Part shown: piece after piece, positions 53,195-61,529 of the stretch
How positions within the stretch are numbered: the first letter of the stretch is position 1
Layout: each line of letters begins with the position of its first letter
Source: Paraflavisolibacter caeni
GTDB lineage: Bacteria; Bacteroidota; Bacteroidia; Chitinophagales; Chitinophagaceae
Reading direction: 5' to 3'
NCBI RefSeq assembly: GCF_025628885.1
Contig: NZ_JAOTIF010000027.1
Coordinates: 1-64,000 of the forward strand
DNA: 64,000 bases
Notes under the pieces: generated by a model
Told to the model about the DNA's origin: nothing
The model's database searches: none
Seen by the model: only the letters and a program-made list of their open reading frames with translations
Translations under genes and position numbers: made by a program

Positions 53195-54295
53195 TCATTT
53201 CAAACTGATCGCAACTGTGCCGATTACTAGTTCTTCATCATCGTTTGTCACATTAATATTTGCGCGGCGTTCCACGTAACGGGTTGCTTTTCGTAGTAAG
53301 CCTTTCAATGATGATTTACTTTTTTCTGTTTCATCCGCAACAGCCGGTACCGCGTTTACTGTTGCATCTGTATTGTTGTACGTATAGAGTGGTTTAGAAG
53401 TTACAGGATCTTTGGTTAAAGGTTTGCTAACGGGGTCTTCCGCCTTTTCCGGCATCAGTACAGGAGCATCGATTGACCGCTGGTGATACGTGTTTACCGC
53501 TATAATATCCTCCTTTTCAACATTCGCTGGTTTTACAGGTGCGTTGATGTTTTTTGCTTCCTTTTCAATTCTCTTTGTCATGGCAACTACAGAAATCTTC
53601 TCTTTACCAGTTTTGACAGGTATGCCATCAGTTTCAGAAGGAGTTGCTTGTCTGTTGTTTTTTTCCATCACAATTTCATCAACTGGTTGAGTGGTCATTT
53701 GTTGACCAGCTCCTGTATTATTTACAGATGGCATAGACTGAGGCCTAGATGGACTGTTTGCCATTTCCCCGGGTTGTTGTTTCTGATAGGTCATAATCAA
53801 CGTGCCCATACCAACAACCAGTAACACAACAGCAGCGATGCGCCACCAGAGTACGGGTATCTTTCTTTCTTCGCGACGGTATAATTCTTCCTTGAACGGA
53901 CATACAACTTTTTTGCTGGCATCACTTTTAGTTTTCAGCAAAAGCTCGTACTGCAATCGGTAAGCAGTGTCTTTTTCCAGGGTCTCTTCTATTTGTTTTT
54001 TCTCCTTTCCGTTCAATTCATTGTCCACATAAAGCAGGAGGGCTTCTTCTGACTCTTTAGCTTGCATGCTGCCGGAAAGAAGAGTCTCTTTTTCATTAAC
54101 AGGGAGCCACTCCAGTGGGAGCTTTGTCTGCATCAATATTTCCAATTCCTGTTGCAGGTCAGGGTTGAGCAGCAGGAACTGGTCAATAGCTGTTTTTTCT
54201 TCTGCAGTCAGCTCATCGTCTACATACAGCAACAAATACTCTTCGTAATTGCTACGCGTAATGACAGGATTATTATGGTATGGATTAGATGACAT
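53195..54295 (-). CDS. Membrane anti-sigma-like factor with two tandem N-terminal modules
   Basis: The 366-residue protein has two copies of an anti-sigma-like module at about residues 17-60 (YLLLYVDDELTAEEKTAID) and 85-130 (ALLLYVDNELNGKEKKQIE). One membrane segment (WWRIAAVVLLVVGMGTLIM) lies near 150-170. The outside part is long, polar and low complexity, with a final region that includes NINVTNDDEELVIGTVAISLK. The gene overlaps the sigma gene by 11 bases (54285-54295), so they are translated together. The doubled module is unusual for anti-sigma factors, which normally have one. Its substrate signal is unknown. Confidence 0.85.
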   Translation of the reverse strand: MSSNPYHNNPVITRSNYEEYLLLYVDDELTAEEKTAIDQFLLLNPDLQQELEILMQTKLPLEWLPVNEKETLLSGSMQAKESEEALLLYVDNELNGKEKKQIEETLEKDTAYRLQYELLLKTKSDASKKVVCPFKEELYRREERKIPVLWWRIAAVVLLVVGMGTLIMTYQKQQPGEMANSPSRPQSMPSVNNTGAGQQMTTQPVDEIVMEKNNRQATPSETDGIPVKTGKEKISVVAMTKRIEKEAKNINAPVKPANVEKEDIIAVNTYHQRSIDAPVLMPEKAEDPVSKPLTKDPVTSKPLYTYNNTDATVNAVPAVADETEKSKSSLKGLLRKATRYVERRANINVTNDDEELVIGTVAISLK

Positions 54296-54770
54296 TTTCT
54301 ACTTTTACAATATACTCTTTTAATTGAATTCGCGCACGATGCAGGTAAACTTTTACCTGACTTGGATTCAGACCTGTGATCTGCCCGATTTCTTCATAAC
54401 TATAGCCCTCATAATCTTTCAACATTACTAGTGAGCGTTGTGTTTCATTCAATCTTGCCAATGCCTCTTCCAATATTTTCTTAGCGTTGTTCACCTGTTT
54501 GTAGATGACCTGCACCTCAGCTGCAAATTCATCTTTCAGATAGACTCTTTTCACCTTTCTCAGGTGGTCGATCATCTGGTTGTAAGCTACGGTGAACAAA
54601 TAAGACTTGCTTTTTGCACCATCTATGTCAGCCCGGTTTATCCACAGTTTTTCAAAAGCGGTTTGTACCACGTCACGCGCATCTTCCTCGTGGCGCAGGT
54701 TTTTCACAATAAACCGATAAACATTATCGGAGTATTGCGAAACGCAGTCGTTATATTCTTTTTCCGTCAT
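54285..54770 (-). CDS. ECF-type RNA polymerase sigma factor
   Basis: The 161-residue protein has sigma region 2 (YRFIVKNLRHEEDARDVVQTAFEKLW split by its natural boundary) and region 4 (LVMLKDYEGYSYEEIGQITG and PSQVKVYLHRARIQLKEY), as in ECF sigma factors. Region 3 is absent. It overlaps the anti-sigma gene by 11 bases. The likely regulon includes the following OM barrel and L,D-transpeptidase genes, which would be an envelope response (inference). Upstream bases contain two TGCAAG/CAAAGTT strings that might be its own target, but they are not decisive. Confidence 0.94.
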   Translation of the reverse strand: MTEKEYNDCVSQYSDNVYRFIVKNLRHEEDARDVVQTAFEKLWINRADIDGAKSKSYLFTVAYNQMIDHLRKVKRVYLKDEFAAEVQVIYKQVNNAKKILEEALARLNETQRSLVMLKDYEGYSYEEIGQITGLNPSQVKVYLHRARIQLKEYIVKVENVI

Positions 54771-54909
54771 AAACAGGGTTGATGCAAAGTTTGCAAGGTT
54801 AAGAATTCACTTTTTTACAAGTTAAATGCGCCTTGCAAAGTTCTGTCTTTTAATGTTGTACGATCCATCAAATAAAAAGTTACAGGGTATTTGAAAAAAG
54901 TTTATGGAT

Positions 54910-55569
54910 TCATGGGGTGAGGTTGGACACAGGTAGATGAGTCTCCTGGAATTCTTCAAGCAGTTTGCTGCATGGTGTATAGCGGCTTTGATGCTTGCTT
55001 AAATGATTTAACAGGATCATAATATGGTTCAGCCCGATCTTCTGAGCCCACTCGAAGGGGCCGTAAGGATAGTTGGTGCCCAATTTCATGGCGGTATCTA
55101 TTTCCTCCTTGGTGCTGACACATTCAGATAGTGCGAAAAACGCTTCATTGATGATCATGCTAATGATCCTCGGCGTAATGAACCCGGGAACATCCGGCAC
55201 CCATTCTATTTTTTTATTAAATACTTTAAAGACCTCTTGTGCCAGTATTTTCTTTTCATTGTCCAGGGTGGCGGCTTCTATTAAATCGGAGGACAAAAAG
55301 GTGGGCCAGGCATTGATACGGATAAAGGAAGAACGAATCTCGGGCAGTGTTGAAGTAACACTATTTACTATTATTAACCGTTCAGACATTTCCTCTAAAA
55401 GCCGGATTTGTTCAGGGGCGTTTTCAAATTGCAGGTCCATGAAGGCATCAGCGGGAGGAAGGTTTTGCTCCTTATTATTTTTTATATAGATCACTTCAAC
55501 TTCCGGTAATACGCCTTTGATTGTCAATTCTTCTTTCTGCGCATCAGTGCAGGAGACGATGATCTTCAT
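54910..55569 (-). CDS. 3-hydroxyacyl-CoA dehydrogenase C-terminal-type protein lacking the NAD fold
   Basis: The 219-residue protein contains the helical 3HCDH C-terminal domain: VPDVPGFITPRIISMIINEA and ALSECVSTKEEIDTAMKLGT, then PYGPFEWAQKIG. The N-terminal 115 residues are not a normal NAD-binding Rossmann fold; they lack the GxGxxG loop and look like a degenerate version (MKIIVSCTDAQKEEL). It is therefore probably not a complete dehydrogenase. Proteins of this size exist in other Bacteroidota. It could be a regulatory or structural relative. Confidence 0.78.
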   Translation of the reverse strand: MKIIVSCTDAQKEELTIKGVLPEVEVIYIKNNKEQNLPPADAFMDLQFENAPEQIRLLEEMSERLIIVNSVTSTLPEIRSSFIRINAWPTFLSSDLIEAATLDNEKKILAQEVFKVFNKKIEWVPDVPGFITPRIISMIINEAFFALSECVSTKEEIDTAMKLGTNYPYGPFEWAQKIGLNHIMILLNHLSKHQSRYTPCSKLLEEFQETHLPVSNLTP

Positions 55570-55703
55570 GGTGAATGGTGAATGTATATTAAAGATAGGA
55601 AAGGTATTGAGAATGACGAATGGGCGGAACAGAAGATATTGGGGTAAGGTTGGGTATAATGTGCATTGACCTTTTCAACATAATTCCTGAAATTCGCTGA
55701 ATC

Positions 55704-56084
55704 ATGGAAAAGAAAATAATCAATACTCCCCAGGCACCAGCTCCTATTGGACCGTACAACCAGGCTATATTAGTGAACAATACTCTTTACATTTCCGGGC
55801 AGATCTGCATTGATCCAGCAAACGGCAATTTGAAAAATAAAGATGTACAGGATGAAACACACCAGGTTATGCACAACCTAAAAGCTATTTTATACGATGC
55901 AGGTATGACCTTCAGCAATGTAGTGAAGACTACTATTTTCATTACAGATATGGGAAAGTTCAGTGACATCAACGAAGTGTATGGTAAATACTTTGAAGGT
56001 AATTTTCCGGCACGTGAGACGGTCCAAGTATCAGCATTGCCTAAAGCGGTGAATGTTGAGATCAGTATGATTGCGGTGGGGTGA
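55704..56084 (+). CDS. ridA: RidA-family reactive imine/enamine deaminase
   Basis: The 126-residue protein is the RidA/YjgF/UK114 chorismate-mutase-like fold. Conserved residues: the N-terminal APAPIGPYNQAI, SGQICIDP, R104 in PARETVQVSALP, which contacts the carboxylate of imine substrates, and E119 in VEISMIAVG. It removes harmful 2-aminoacrylate-type enamines made by PLP enzymes. The 3' end overlaps the convergent rmuC gene by 23 bases. The start ATG at 55704 is clear. Confidence 0.96.
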   Translation: MEKKIINTPQAPAPIGPYNQAILVNNTLYISGQICIDPANGNLKNKDVQDETHQVMHNLKAILYDAGMTFSNVVKTTIFITDMGKFSDINEVYGKYFEGNFPARETVQVSALPKAVNVEISMIAVG

Positions 56085-57423
56085 GGTCTTCTGTATCAGA
56101 CAGGAGGATGGTTGCTTCTTTCTCTCCTAATGCTTCTACCCCTTTTAATTTTCTCTGGATGGCCCTGGTACGTACGCCAGCAACATCGTCTAACTGATTC
56201 AAGCCGGTTTGGATATTTTGCTGGGCTTTTTGCAAGAGTCCTCCAAAGTTTTCGAATTCTTTTTTTACGGCGCCCAATATTGTCCACACCTCGCTGCTGC
56301 GTTTTTGGATAGCGAGGGTGCGGAAGCCCATTTGCAGACTGTGCAAGTAAGCCCATAGCGTGGTTGGTCCGGCAATGAGGACATTGCACTGGCGCTGTAC
56401 ATCTTCGAGCAGGGAAGCTTTGCGCACCACTTCTGCATAGATACCTTCAAAAGGCAGGAACATGATACCGAAGCCAGTTGTGTTGGGCGGGTCGATGTAT
56501 TTATCGCAAATATCTTTGGCCATTTTTTTAATGGCGGCTTCCAGGTTTTTCTGCGCCCAGTCTACGGCCGCTACATCACCGCTGTCGTAAGCATTTTGCA
56601 GGTGCTCATAAGCATCCCTAGGGAACTTAGCATCAATAGGAATCCATACGAACTTGCGGTCACCATCCGGATTAGGAAACTTAATAGCGAACTCCACAGT
56701 ATCGGAGCTGCCAGATTTTGTGCGTACGTTTTCTTCATACTGGTCAGGTGCCATAATATTTTCCAGGAGCATTTGGAGTTGCACCTCTCCAAAGCCGCCT
56801 CTCATCTTTACATTCCCCAATACTCTTTTCAGTCCGCCGACATCCTGAGCCAGGGTTTGCATTTCGCCTAAGCCTTTTTGCACCTTTTCCAACTGGTCGT
56901 TCACCATGGTGAATGAATGACCCAGCCTCTCGTTGAGCGTCTTTTGCAGCTTTTCATCTACGGTCTCCCGCATTTTTTCCAGTTTTTCTTCGGTTTTCCG
57001 GACCAGTTCAGTTTGTCTTATTTCCAGTTGTGCAAACTTTTCCCTCTGTAGTTGGTTCATGGCATCTACATTCCGGTCGAAGGTTTCACGGAAGTCTTTG
57101 AACGATGTTTCAAGAGTTTTATTCACCTGTTCCAGGGCTTGCCTGTTTTGCTGGGTGATGGTACGGAGGGTTTCGGTTAAAGTAGCTTGAAAGTAGCGGA
57201 GGGTTTCATTTAATTCCGCACGGTTTTCTTTAGCCAAGGATGCGGCTTCCTCGCGGTTGATCTTAAAATCTTCCCGAAGATTAGCAGTCAACTTATCCTG
57301 GCGGACGAACATGTCGTCCAGCTTGTGCGAAAGAACAAAAAGGTTGTTATTGGGCCGGGGACGGAAAATAATGACCAATAATATGGTTAAGGCGTTCAAA
57401 ACACAGATCGCGATCAACAACAT
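56062..57423 (-). CDS. rmuC: RmuC-family DNA recombination protein
   Basis: The 453-residue protein has an N-terminal membrane anchor (MLLIAICVLNALTILLVII), a long coiled coil (about 60-190: EQVNKTLETSFKDFRETF and similar heptads) and the RmuC catalytic-type domain (about 200-400; GGLKRVLGNVKMRGGFGEVQ, FVWIPIDAKFPRDAY and GFGIMFLPFEGIYAEVV). RmuC limits inversions between short repeats, perhaps as a nuclease; the exact activity is unproven. It overlaps ridA tail to tail by 23 bases. Confidence 0.95.
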   Translation of the reverse strand: MLLIAICVLNALTILLVIIFRPRPNNNLFVLSHKLDDMFVRQDKLTANLREDFKINREEAASLAKENRAELNETLRYFQATLTETLRTITQQNRQALEQVNKTLETSFKDFRETFDRNVDAMNQLQREKFAQLEIRQTELVRKTEEKLEKMRETVDEKLQKTLNERLGHSFTMVNDQLEKVQKGLGEMQTLAQDVGGLKRVLGNVKMRGGFGEVQLQMLLENIMAPDQYEENVRTKSGSSDTVEFAIKFPNPDGDRKFVWIPIDAKFPRDAYEHLQNAYDSGDVAAVDWAQKNLEAAIKKMAKDICDKYIDPPNTTGFGIMFLPFEGIYAEVVRKASLLEDVQRQCNVLIAGPTTLWAYLHSLQMGFRTLAIQKRSSEVWTILGAVKKEFENFGGLLQKAQQNIQTGLNQLDDVAGVRTRAIQRKLKGVEALGEKEATILLSDTEDLTPPQSY

Positions 57424-57560
57424 ACGTAAAACATTAAGAATGATTGGGAGACTGGTAGTTTGCTAACATAAAGAAAAAACAAAAGATTGAAATATTAAGA
57501 TATTAGGATATTGAGCTATCAGGAGGTAGGGTAAGTTGGATATACGGTTAACTTTATGAG

Positions 57561-58736
57561 ATGAAGATCATCAACCGGACAGTGCTCATCTTATCGCTGG
57601 TGAGCATGTTTGCTGATATTGCCAGCGAGATGCTGTACCCAGTGGTGCCGGTTTATTTGAAGGAAATCGGCTTCTCTGTTTTCCTAATTGGTATACTGGA
57701 AGGCATAGCCGAATTTACGGCGGGATTGAGTAAGGGCTACTTTGGTAAGCGGAGCGATGAGCGGGGGTTACGGCTTCCTTTTATCAAAAACGGCTATTTT
57801 TTCAGTGCTGTTTCTAAACCAATGATGGCGATGTCCTCTTTTCCTATCTGGATCTTTTTAGCCCGTACCATCGACCGATTAGGGAAAGGTCTCCGCACAG
57901 CTGCCCGCGATGCAATGTTGTCGGACAATGCCACACCAGAAACAAAGGCCAGGGTGTTTGGCTTTCACAGGGGGATGGATACATTAGGTGCATTTATAGG
58001 ACCGGTGATTGCACTTAGTTTTCTGCATTTCTTTCCCCTGCAATATAAGCCGCTATTCTACTGGGCCTTTTTGCCAGGGTTGATTTCTGTTTCATTGATC
58101 TTTTTACTGAAAGAGATTCCCAAGCCAGCCTCCTCATTGAAAAGGGGTAATTTCTTCTCTTTTTTTAAATATTGGAAAATTGCAGGGCCTGAATATAAAA
58201 AACTGGTTGTGGGCTTATTGCTGTTTGCACTTTTCAACAGTTCGGATGTTTTCCTGCTCTTGAAGACCAAAGAAGTAACAGGGAGCGACACCACAACCAT
58301 TCTTGCTTATATATTTTACAACCTGGTGTATGCCATTGCAGCTTATCCAATAGGTATCCTTGCCGACAAATTGGGTATGAAAAAAATCTTTCTATCGGGG
58401 TTGCTGTTGTTCGCTGTTGTTTACTTTTTGTTTGGACAAGGACATTCATCATTTTTTTTGTTTATTGCTTTTTTCCTTTATGCTCTTTATGCTGCAGCTA
58501 CAGAAGGTATTGGCAAAGCCTGGATCACTAACTTATCGCACGGCACCAACACCGCTACAGCTATTGGGTTTTACACCTCCTGTCAAAGTATTTGCAGTTT
58601 GCTGGCGAGTTCTATAGCGGGCTTGTTATGGAGCTTATTTGGCAGTACAGCAGTTTTTCTTATCACGTCAGTAATTACAGTTTGTATAGTGGGTTATTTT
58701 ATTTTAATACCCCGAACTCCTAAAGGTTTCACTTAG
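57561..58736 (+). CDS. MFS exporter of unknown substrate
   Basis: The 391-residue membrane protein has 12 helices and begins with a pattern of the multidrug or tetracycline-type MFS group (LSLVSMFADIASEMLYPVVP). The loop RTIDRLGKGLRTAARDAML between helices 2-3 and 4-5 has a basic character like the MFS motif A/B region. The family match I recall is a set of Bacteroidota proteins annotated simply as MFS transporters. TAACTTTA at 57549-57556 is 4 bases before the ATG and resembles a -7 box. No neighbours share its direction upstream. Confidence 0.88.
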   Translation: MKIINRTVLILSLVSMFADIASEMLYPVVPVYLKEIGFSVFLIGILEGIAEFTAGLSKGYFGKRSDERGLRLPFIKNGYFFSAVSKPMMAMSSFPIWIFLARTIDRLGKGLRTAARDAMLSDNATPETKARVFGFHRGMDTLGAFIGPVIALSFLHFFPLQYKPLFYWAFLPGLISVSLIFLLKEIPKPASSLKRGNFFSFFKYWKIAGPEYKKLVVGLLLFALFNSSDVFLLLKTKEVTGSDTTTILAYIFYNLVYAIAAYPIGILADKLGMKKIFLSGLLLFAVVYFLFGQGHSSFFLFIAFFLYALYAAATEGIGKAWITNLSHGTNTATAIGFYTSCQSICSLLASSIAGLLWSLFGSTAVFLITSVITVCIVGYFILIPRTPKGFT

Positions 58737-58815
58737 TTCCGAATAAACGCATCAGCTTTTAACCAGTTTGGCATGGAAATGGGATATAATCAGCAGAATA
58801 TTTTGGACGTACGTT

Positions 58816-59304
58816 ATGAGGAAAAAGTTCTTTTTAGCAATTTTGATTTTAGCGGTTGGCACAGCACAGGCGCAACGAACGACAAACAGTACTAGCTATA
58901 AGACAGCACTGGGCGTTAAAGTATGGGATGGAGCTGGTATCTCTTTAAAGCATTTTTTTAATAAGAATGCCGGAGAGTTGATAGGCTACTTTTACAGACA
59001 TGGTTTCAGGCTTACTGGTTTGTACGAAGTTCATGGACCAATTACTGGTGCTCCAGGACTGAAATGGTATATAGGACCTGGCATGCATGTTGGATTCTAT
59101 GATGGTTATTATCATCACGGGAACAGATATTATTACCACGACCACGATGCAGTAGTTGGTATTGATGGAGTGCTTGGGTTGGATTACAAGTTTCGTGGCG
59201 CACCTATCAACGTTTCGCTTGACTGGCAACCGTCTTTTGAGTTCGCTGATGGACATGGATTTAGCGGTAGTTGGGGCGGACTTGGAATCCGGTACACTTT
59301 TTAA
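58816..59304 (+). CDS. Small outer-membrane beta-barrel protein
   Basis: From the ATG at 58816 the precursor has 162 residues and a signal peptide (MRKKFFLAILILAVGTAQAQ). The mature part starts with a strand (YKTALGVKVWDGAGISLKHF) and continues with beta strands ending in aromatic residues (GELIGYFYRHGFRL; GLKWYIGPGMHVGFYDGYY), a His-rich loop (HHGNRYYYHDHDAVVG) and the final GLGIRYTF. An eight-stranded OmpA/OmpW-like barrel is likely. Function unknown. A good terminator follows at 59326. The frame has a 16-codon upstream extension that I reject because it lacks a signal peptide. Confidence 0.85.
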   Translation: MRKKFFLAILILAVGTAQAQRTTNSTSYKTALGVKVWDGAGISLKHFFNKNAGELIGYFYRHGFRLTGLYEVHGPITGAPGLKWYIGPGMHVGFYDGYYHHGNRYYYHDHDAVVGIDGVLGLDYKFRGAPINVSLDWQPSFEFADGHGFSGSWGGLGIRYTF

Positions 59305-59325
59305 AGCTGACGTATGATGAACACC

Positions 59326-59357
59326 AAAGGGCAATGAAATCAGTTTCATTGCCCTTT
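59326..59357 (+). terminator. Terminator after the small barrel gene
   Basis: AAAGGGCAATGAAA (59326-59339) and TTTCATTGCCCTTT (59344-59357) are exact complements with a TCAG loop, followed by a T run. Confidence 0.92.
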
Positions 59358-59399
59358 TTATATTATTAACTTTCTTGCTAAAATTTTTTATCTTTTAGC

Positions 59400-61484
59400 A
59401 TGGCTGCAACCAAAACTTACTGGTGGACCCAGGCTCCATTTATGAGGCTGGTCATTTCATTGGTTATTGGAATTGTTGTTCAATGGTATTTTCAGGTATC
59501 CTTTGAAGCACTACTGTATGCTGGGTTGTTTCTTACTGTTGTAGTATTGTCTTATTCTTTTCTTCCTCTTACTCAGAAATTCCGATTTGCAACGTTGAAT
59601 GGTCTTTGCTTTAGTCTTCTGGTGGGCGTTCTTGGGGCCTTTCTTACCAGGAATGAAGATATCAGGAATGAATCATTATGGTATGGACATCAGTTAGATG
59701 GAAATACAGTACTTGTGGTTTCGCTTGAGGAGCCGCTGGTTGAAAAACCGGCAACTTATAAATCAACCGGACTTGTACAGTATATAAAGAATAAGCGTGG
59801 GCAGCTTCAACAGGCGGAGGGTAAGGTGCTCCTTTATTTTAAAAAAGATGTAGCACAAAAGCTTTCCTATGGTTCCATGGTTGCCATTTATAAGCCATTA
59901 CAGGATGTAAGAAATAGTGGTAACCCGGGCACATTTGACTACCGGCGCTATTGTTTGTTTCAAGGCATCACGCACCAGGTGTATTTGACTGCGCAAGATT
60001 TCACGATCCTAGAGAGCAGGAATGAAAATGTTTTACAGGTGTTCCTTATCCGAAGCCGTTTATTCTTTATAGACATTATCAAGAAGTATATCGTTGGAGC
60101 CAAAGAAGCAGGATTGGCTGAAGCGCTTTTGATTGGTTACAAAGAAGACCTGGATAAGATCCTTGTACAGGCTTATTCCAATACAGGAGTGGTGCATGTG
60201 ATTGCGATTTCAGGATTGCATCTTGGATTGATCTATTTACTGTTACTTGGACTAACAAAACCACTTCAACGTTTTAAGGTCCTGAAGTTCATTCGTTTTC
60301 TAGTTATCGTCAGCATGTTGTGGCTGTTTACTTTACTTGCAGGAGCACAACCTTCAGTTCTGCGTTCGGCTGTAATGTTTAGCTGTATTGCGTTGGGGGA
60401 AGTAATAGCCAGACGGGCATCTATTTATAATACCTTAGCGCTTTCGGCTTTTTTACTGCTGTGCGTTAACCCCTTCTGGCTTTGGGATGTTGGTTTCCAG
60501 CTTTCATATGCGGCGGTGCTAAGTATCGTTATTTTCTTTCAACCAATATATAACTGGTTCCACTTTTCAAATAAACTTGTTGAATGGGTTTGGAAAATGG
60601 TTGCAGTAACGCTTTCTGCGCAGATTCTCACCTCGCCCATTTCTCTTTTCCACTTTCACCAATTCCCTGTTCTGTTTATCTTAACCAACTTAGTTGCTGT
60701 ACCCTTGTCCAGTGCCATATTAATAGGCGAACTGGCTTTGTGCGCATTGGCTTTTGTCTCGCCGGTCGCTGCTGTACTTGGTACGGCATTAACCTACTGC
60801 ATCCGGTTTATGAATGACTATATAGAAGGTTATGATGGGGTTTCCTTTACTGTTTGGAATGGGATCTCTATTTCCATTTTGCAAACTATTCTGCTGTTCC
60901 TGTTTATTGCCTGTGTTGGCTATTGGTTGCTAGAACAAAGAAACCGGGCACTGCTTTTTGGATTGGTTTGTCTAGTAGCGCTATTCCTGCTCCGGACACT
61001 TTCTTTTATAGAGGCGGGTCATCAACGGAAGGTGATCGTATATAATACACCGCGATACCAAGCAATTGATTTTATTGAAGGAAGGAACTTCTATTATGCA
61101 GGAGACGCTGTCTTGTTGGAGGATGAGCTCCTTTACAACTTTCATTTAAAACCTTCACGGGTTTTGAACCGAGTAAAAACGGTTAAAGAAATACCACAGT
61201 CACAAAAAGGTTTTGACTTCAATGGTAAAAAGATCGCAATTATTGACAACAGTTTTTTCATTCAACAAGGCCAACCGAAATCAGAAGTGGATGTTATTGT
61301 GTTGTCGAGAAATCCACAAATATATATAAAAGACATTTGTAAAGGGCTTAGTGTAAAGCAAATAGTAATCGATGGTTCGGTGCCGGCCTGGAAAGCGAAG
61401 CTTTGGAAAAGAGATTGCGATTCCCTGCACCTGCCCTGTTACGATGTAGCTGAAAAAGGCGCCTTTGTGATGAACCTGCGGTAG
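59400..61484 (+). CDS. comEC: ComEC/Rec2-type DNA-uptake channel without the metallo-beta-lactamase domain
   Basis: The 694-residue protein has two early membrane helices, a DUF4131-like outside part (about 95-210; ending SGNPGTFDYRRYC) and the competence domain with many helices (VIAISGLHLGLIYLLLLG at about 285). The C-terminal 150 residues, where most ComEC proteins carry an MBL-fold nuclease, show only beta-like fragments (RKVIVYNTPRYQAID; KKIAIIDNSFF) with no HxHxDH motif. That matches the short Bacteroidota ComEC form. TATCTTTT at 59389-59396 is 3 bases before the ATG. The end contains the purH promoter. Confidence 0.92.
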   Translation: MAATKTYWWTQAPFMRLVISLVIGIVVQWYFQVSFEALLYAGLFLTVVVLSYSFLPLTQKFRFATLNGLCFSLLVGVLGAFLTRNEDIRNESLWYGHQLDGNTVLVVSLEEPLVEKPATYKSTGLVQYIKNKRGQLQQAEGKVLLYFKKDVAQKLSYGSMVAIYKPLQDVRNSGNPGTFDYRRYCLFQGITHQVYLTAQDFTILESRNENVLQVFLIRSRLFFIDIIKKYIVGAKEAGLAEALLIGYKEDLDKILVQAYSNTGVVHVIAISGLHLGLIYLLLLGLTKPLQRFKVLKFIRFLVIVSMLWLFTLLAGAQPSVLRSAVMFSCIALGEVIARRASIYNTLALSAFLLLCVNPFWLWDVGFQLSYAAVLSIVIFFQPIYNWFHFSNKLVEWVWKMVAVTLSAQILTSPISLFHFHQFPVLFILTNLVAVPLSSAILIGELALCALAFVSPVAAVLGTALTYCIRFMNDYIEGYDGVSFTVWNGISISILQTILLFLFIACVGYWLLEQRNRALLFGLVCLVALFLLRTLSFIEAGHQRKVIVYNTPRYQAIDFIEGRNFYYAGDAVLLEDELLYNFHLKPSRVLNRVKTVKEIPQSQKGFDFNGKKIAIIDNSFFIQQGQPKSEVDVIVLSRNPQIYIKDICKGLSVKQIVIDGSVPAWKAKLWKRDCDSLHLPCYDVAEKGAFVMNLR

Positions 61485-61494
61485 ATTACCTTTG
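61464..61494 (+). promoter_or_regulatory. purH promoter with exact Bacteroidota -33/-7 spacing
   Basis: TTTG (61464-61467), 19 bases, then TACCTTTG (61487-61494) is a perfect match to TTTG-N19-TAnnTTTG. The -33 element lies inside the last codons of comEC. The ATG of purH is 35 bases after the -7 box, which allows a short leader. Confidence 0.8.
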
Positions 61495-61529
61495 CCCGCT
61501 TTGAGGGGTTTTAAATCACAAATTCATTT

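Noticed and set aside
54771-54850. Autoregulatory sigma-factor promoter (TGCAAG/CAAAGTT strings)
   Set aside because: The strings are not spaced as a -35/-10 pair and do not recur before the barrel or L,D-transpeptidase genes.
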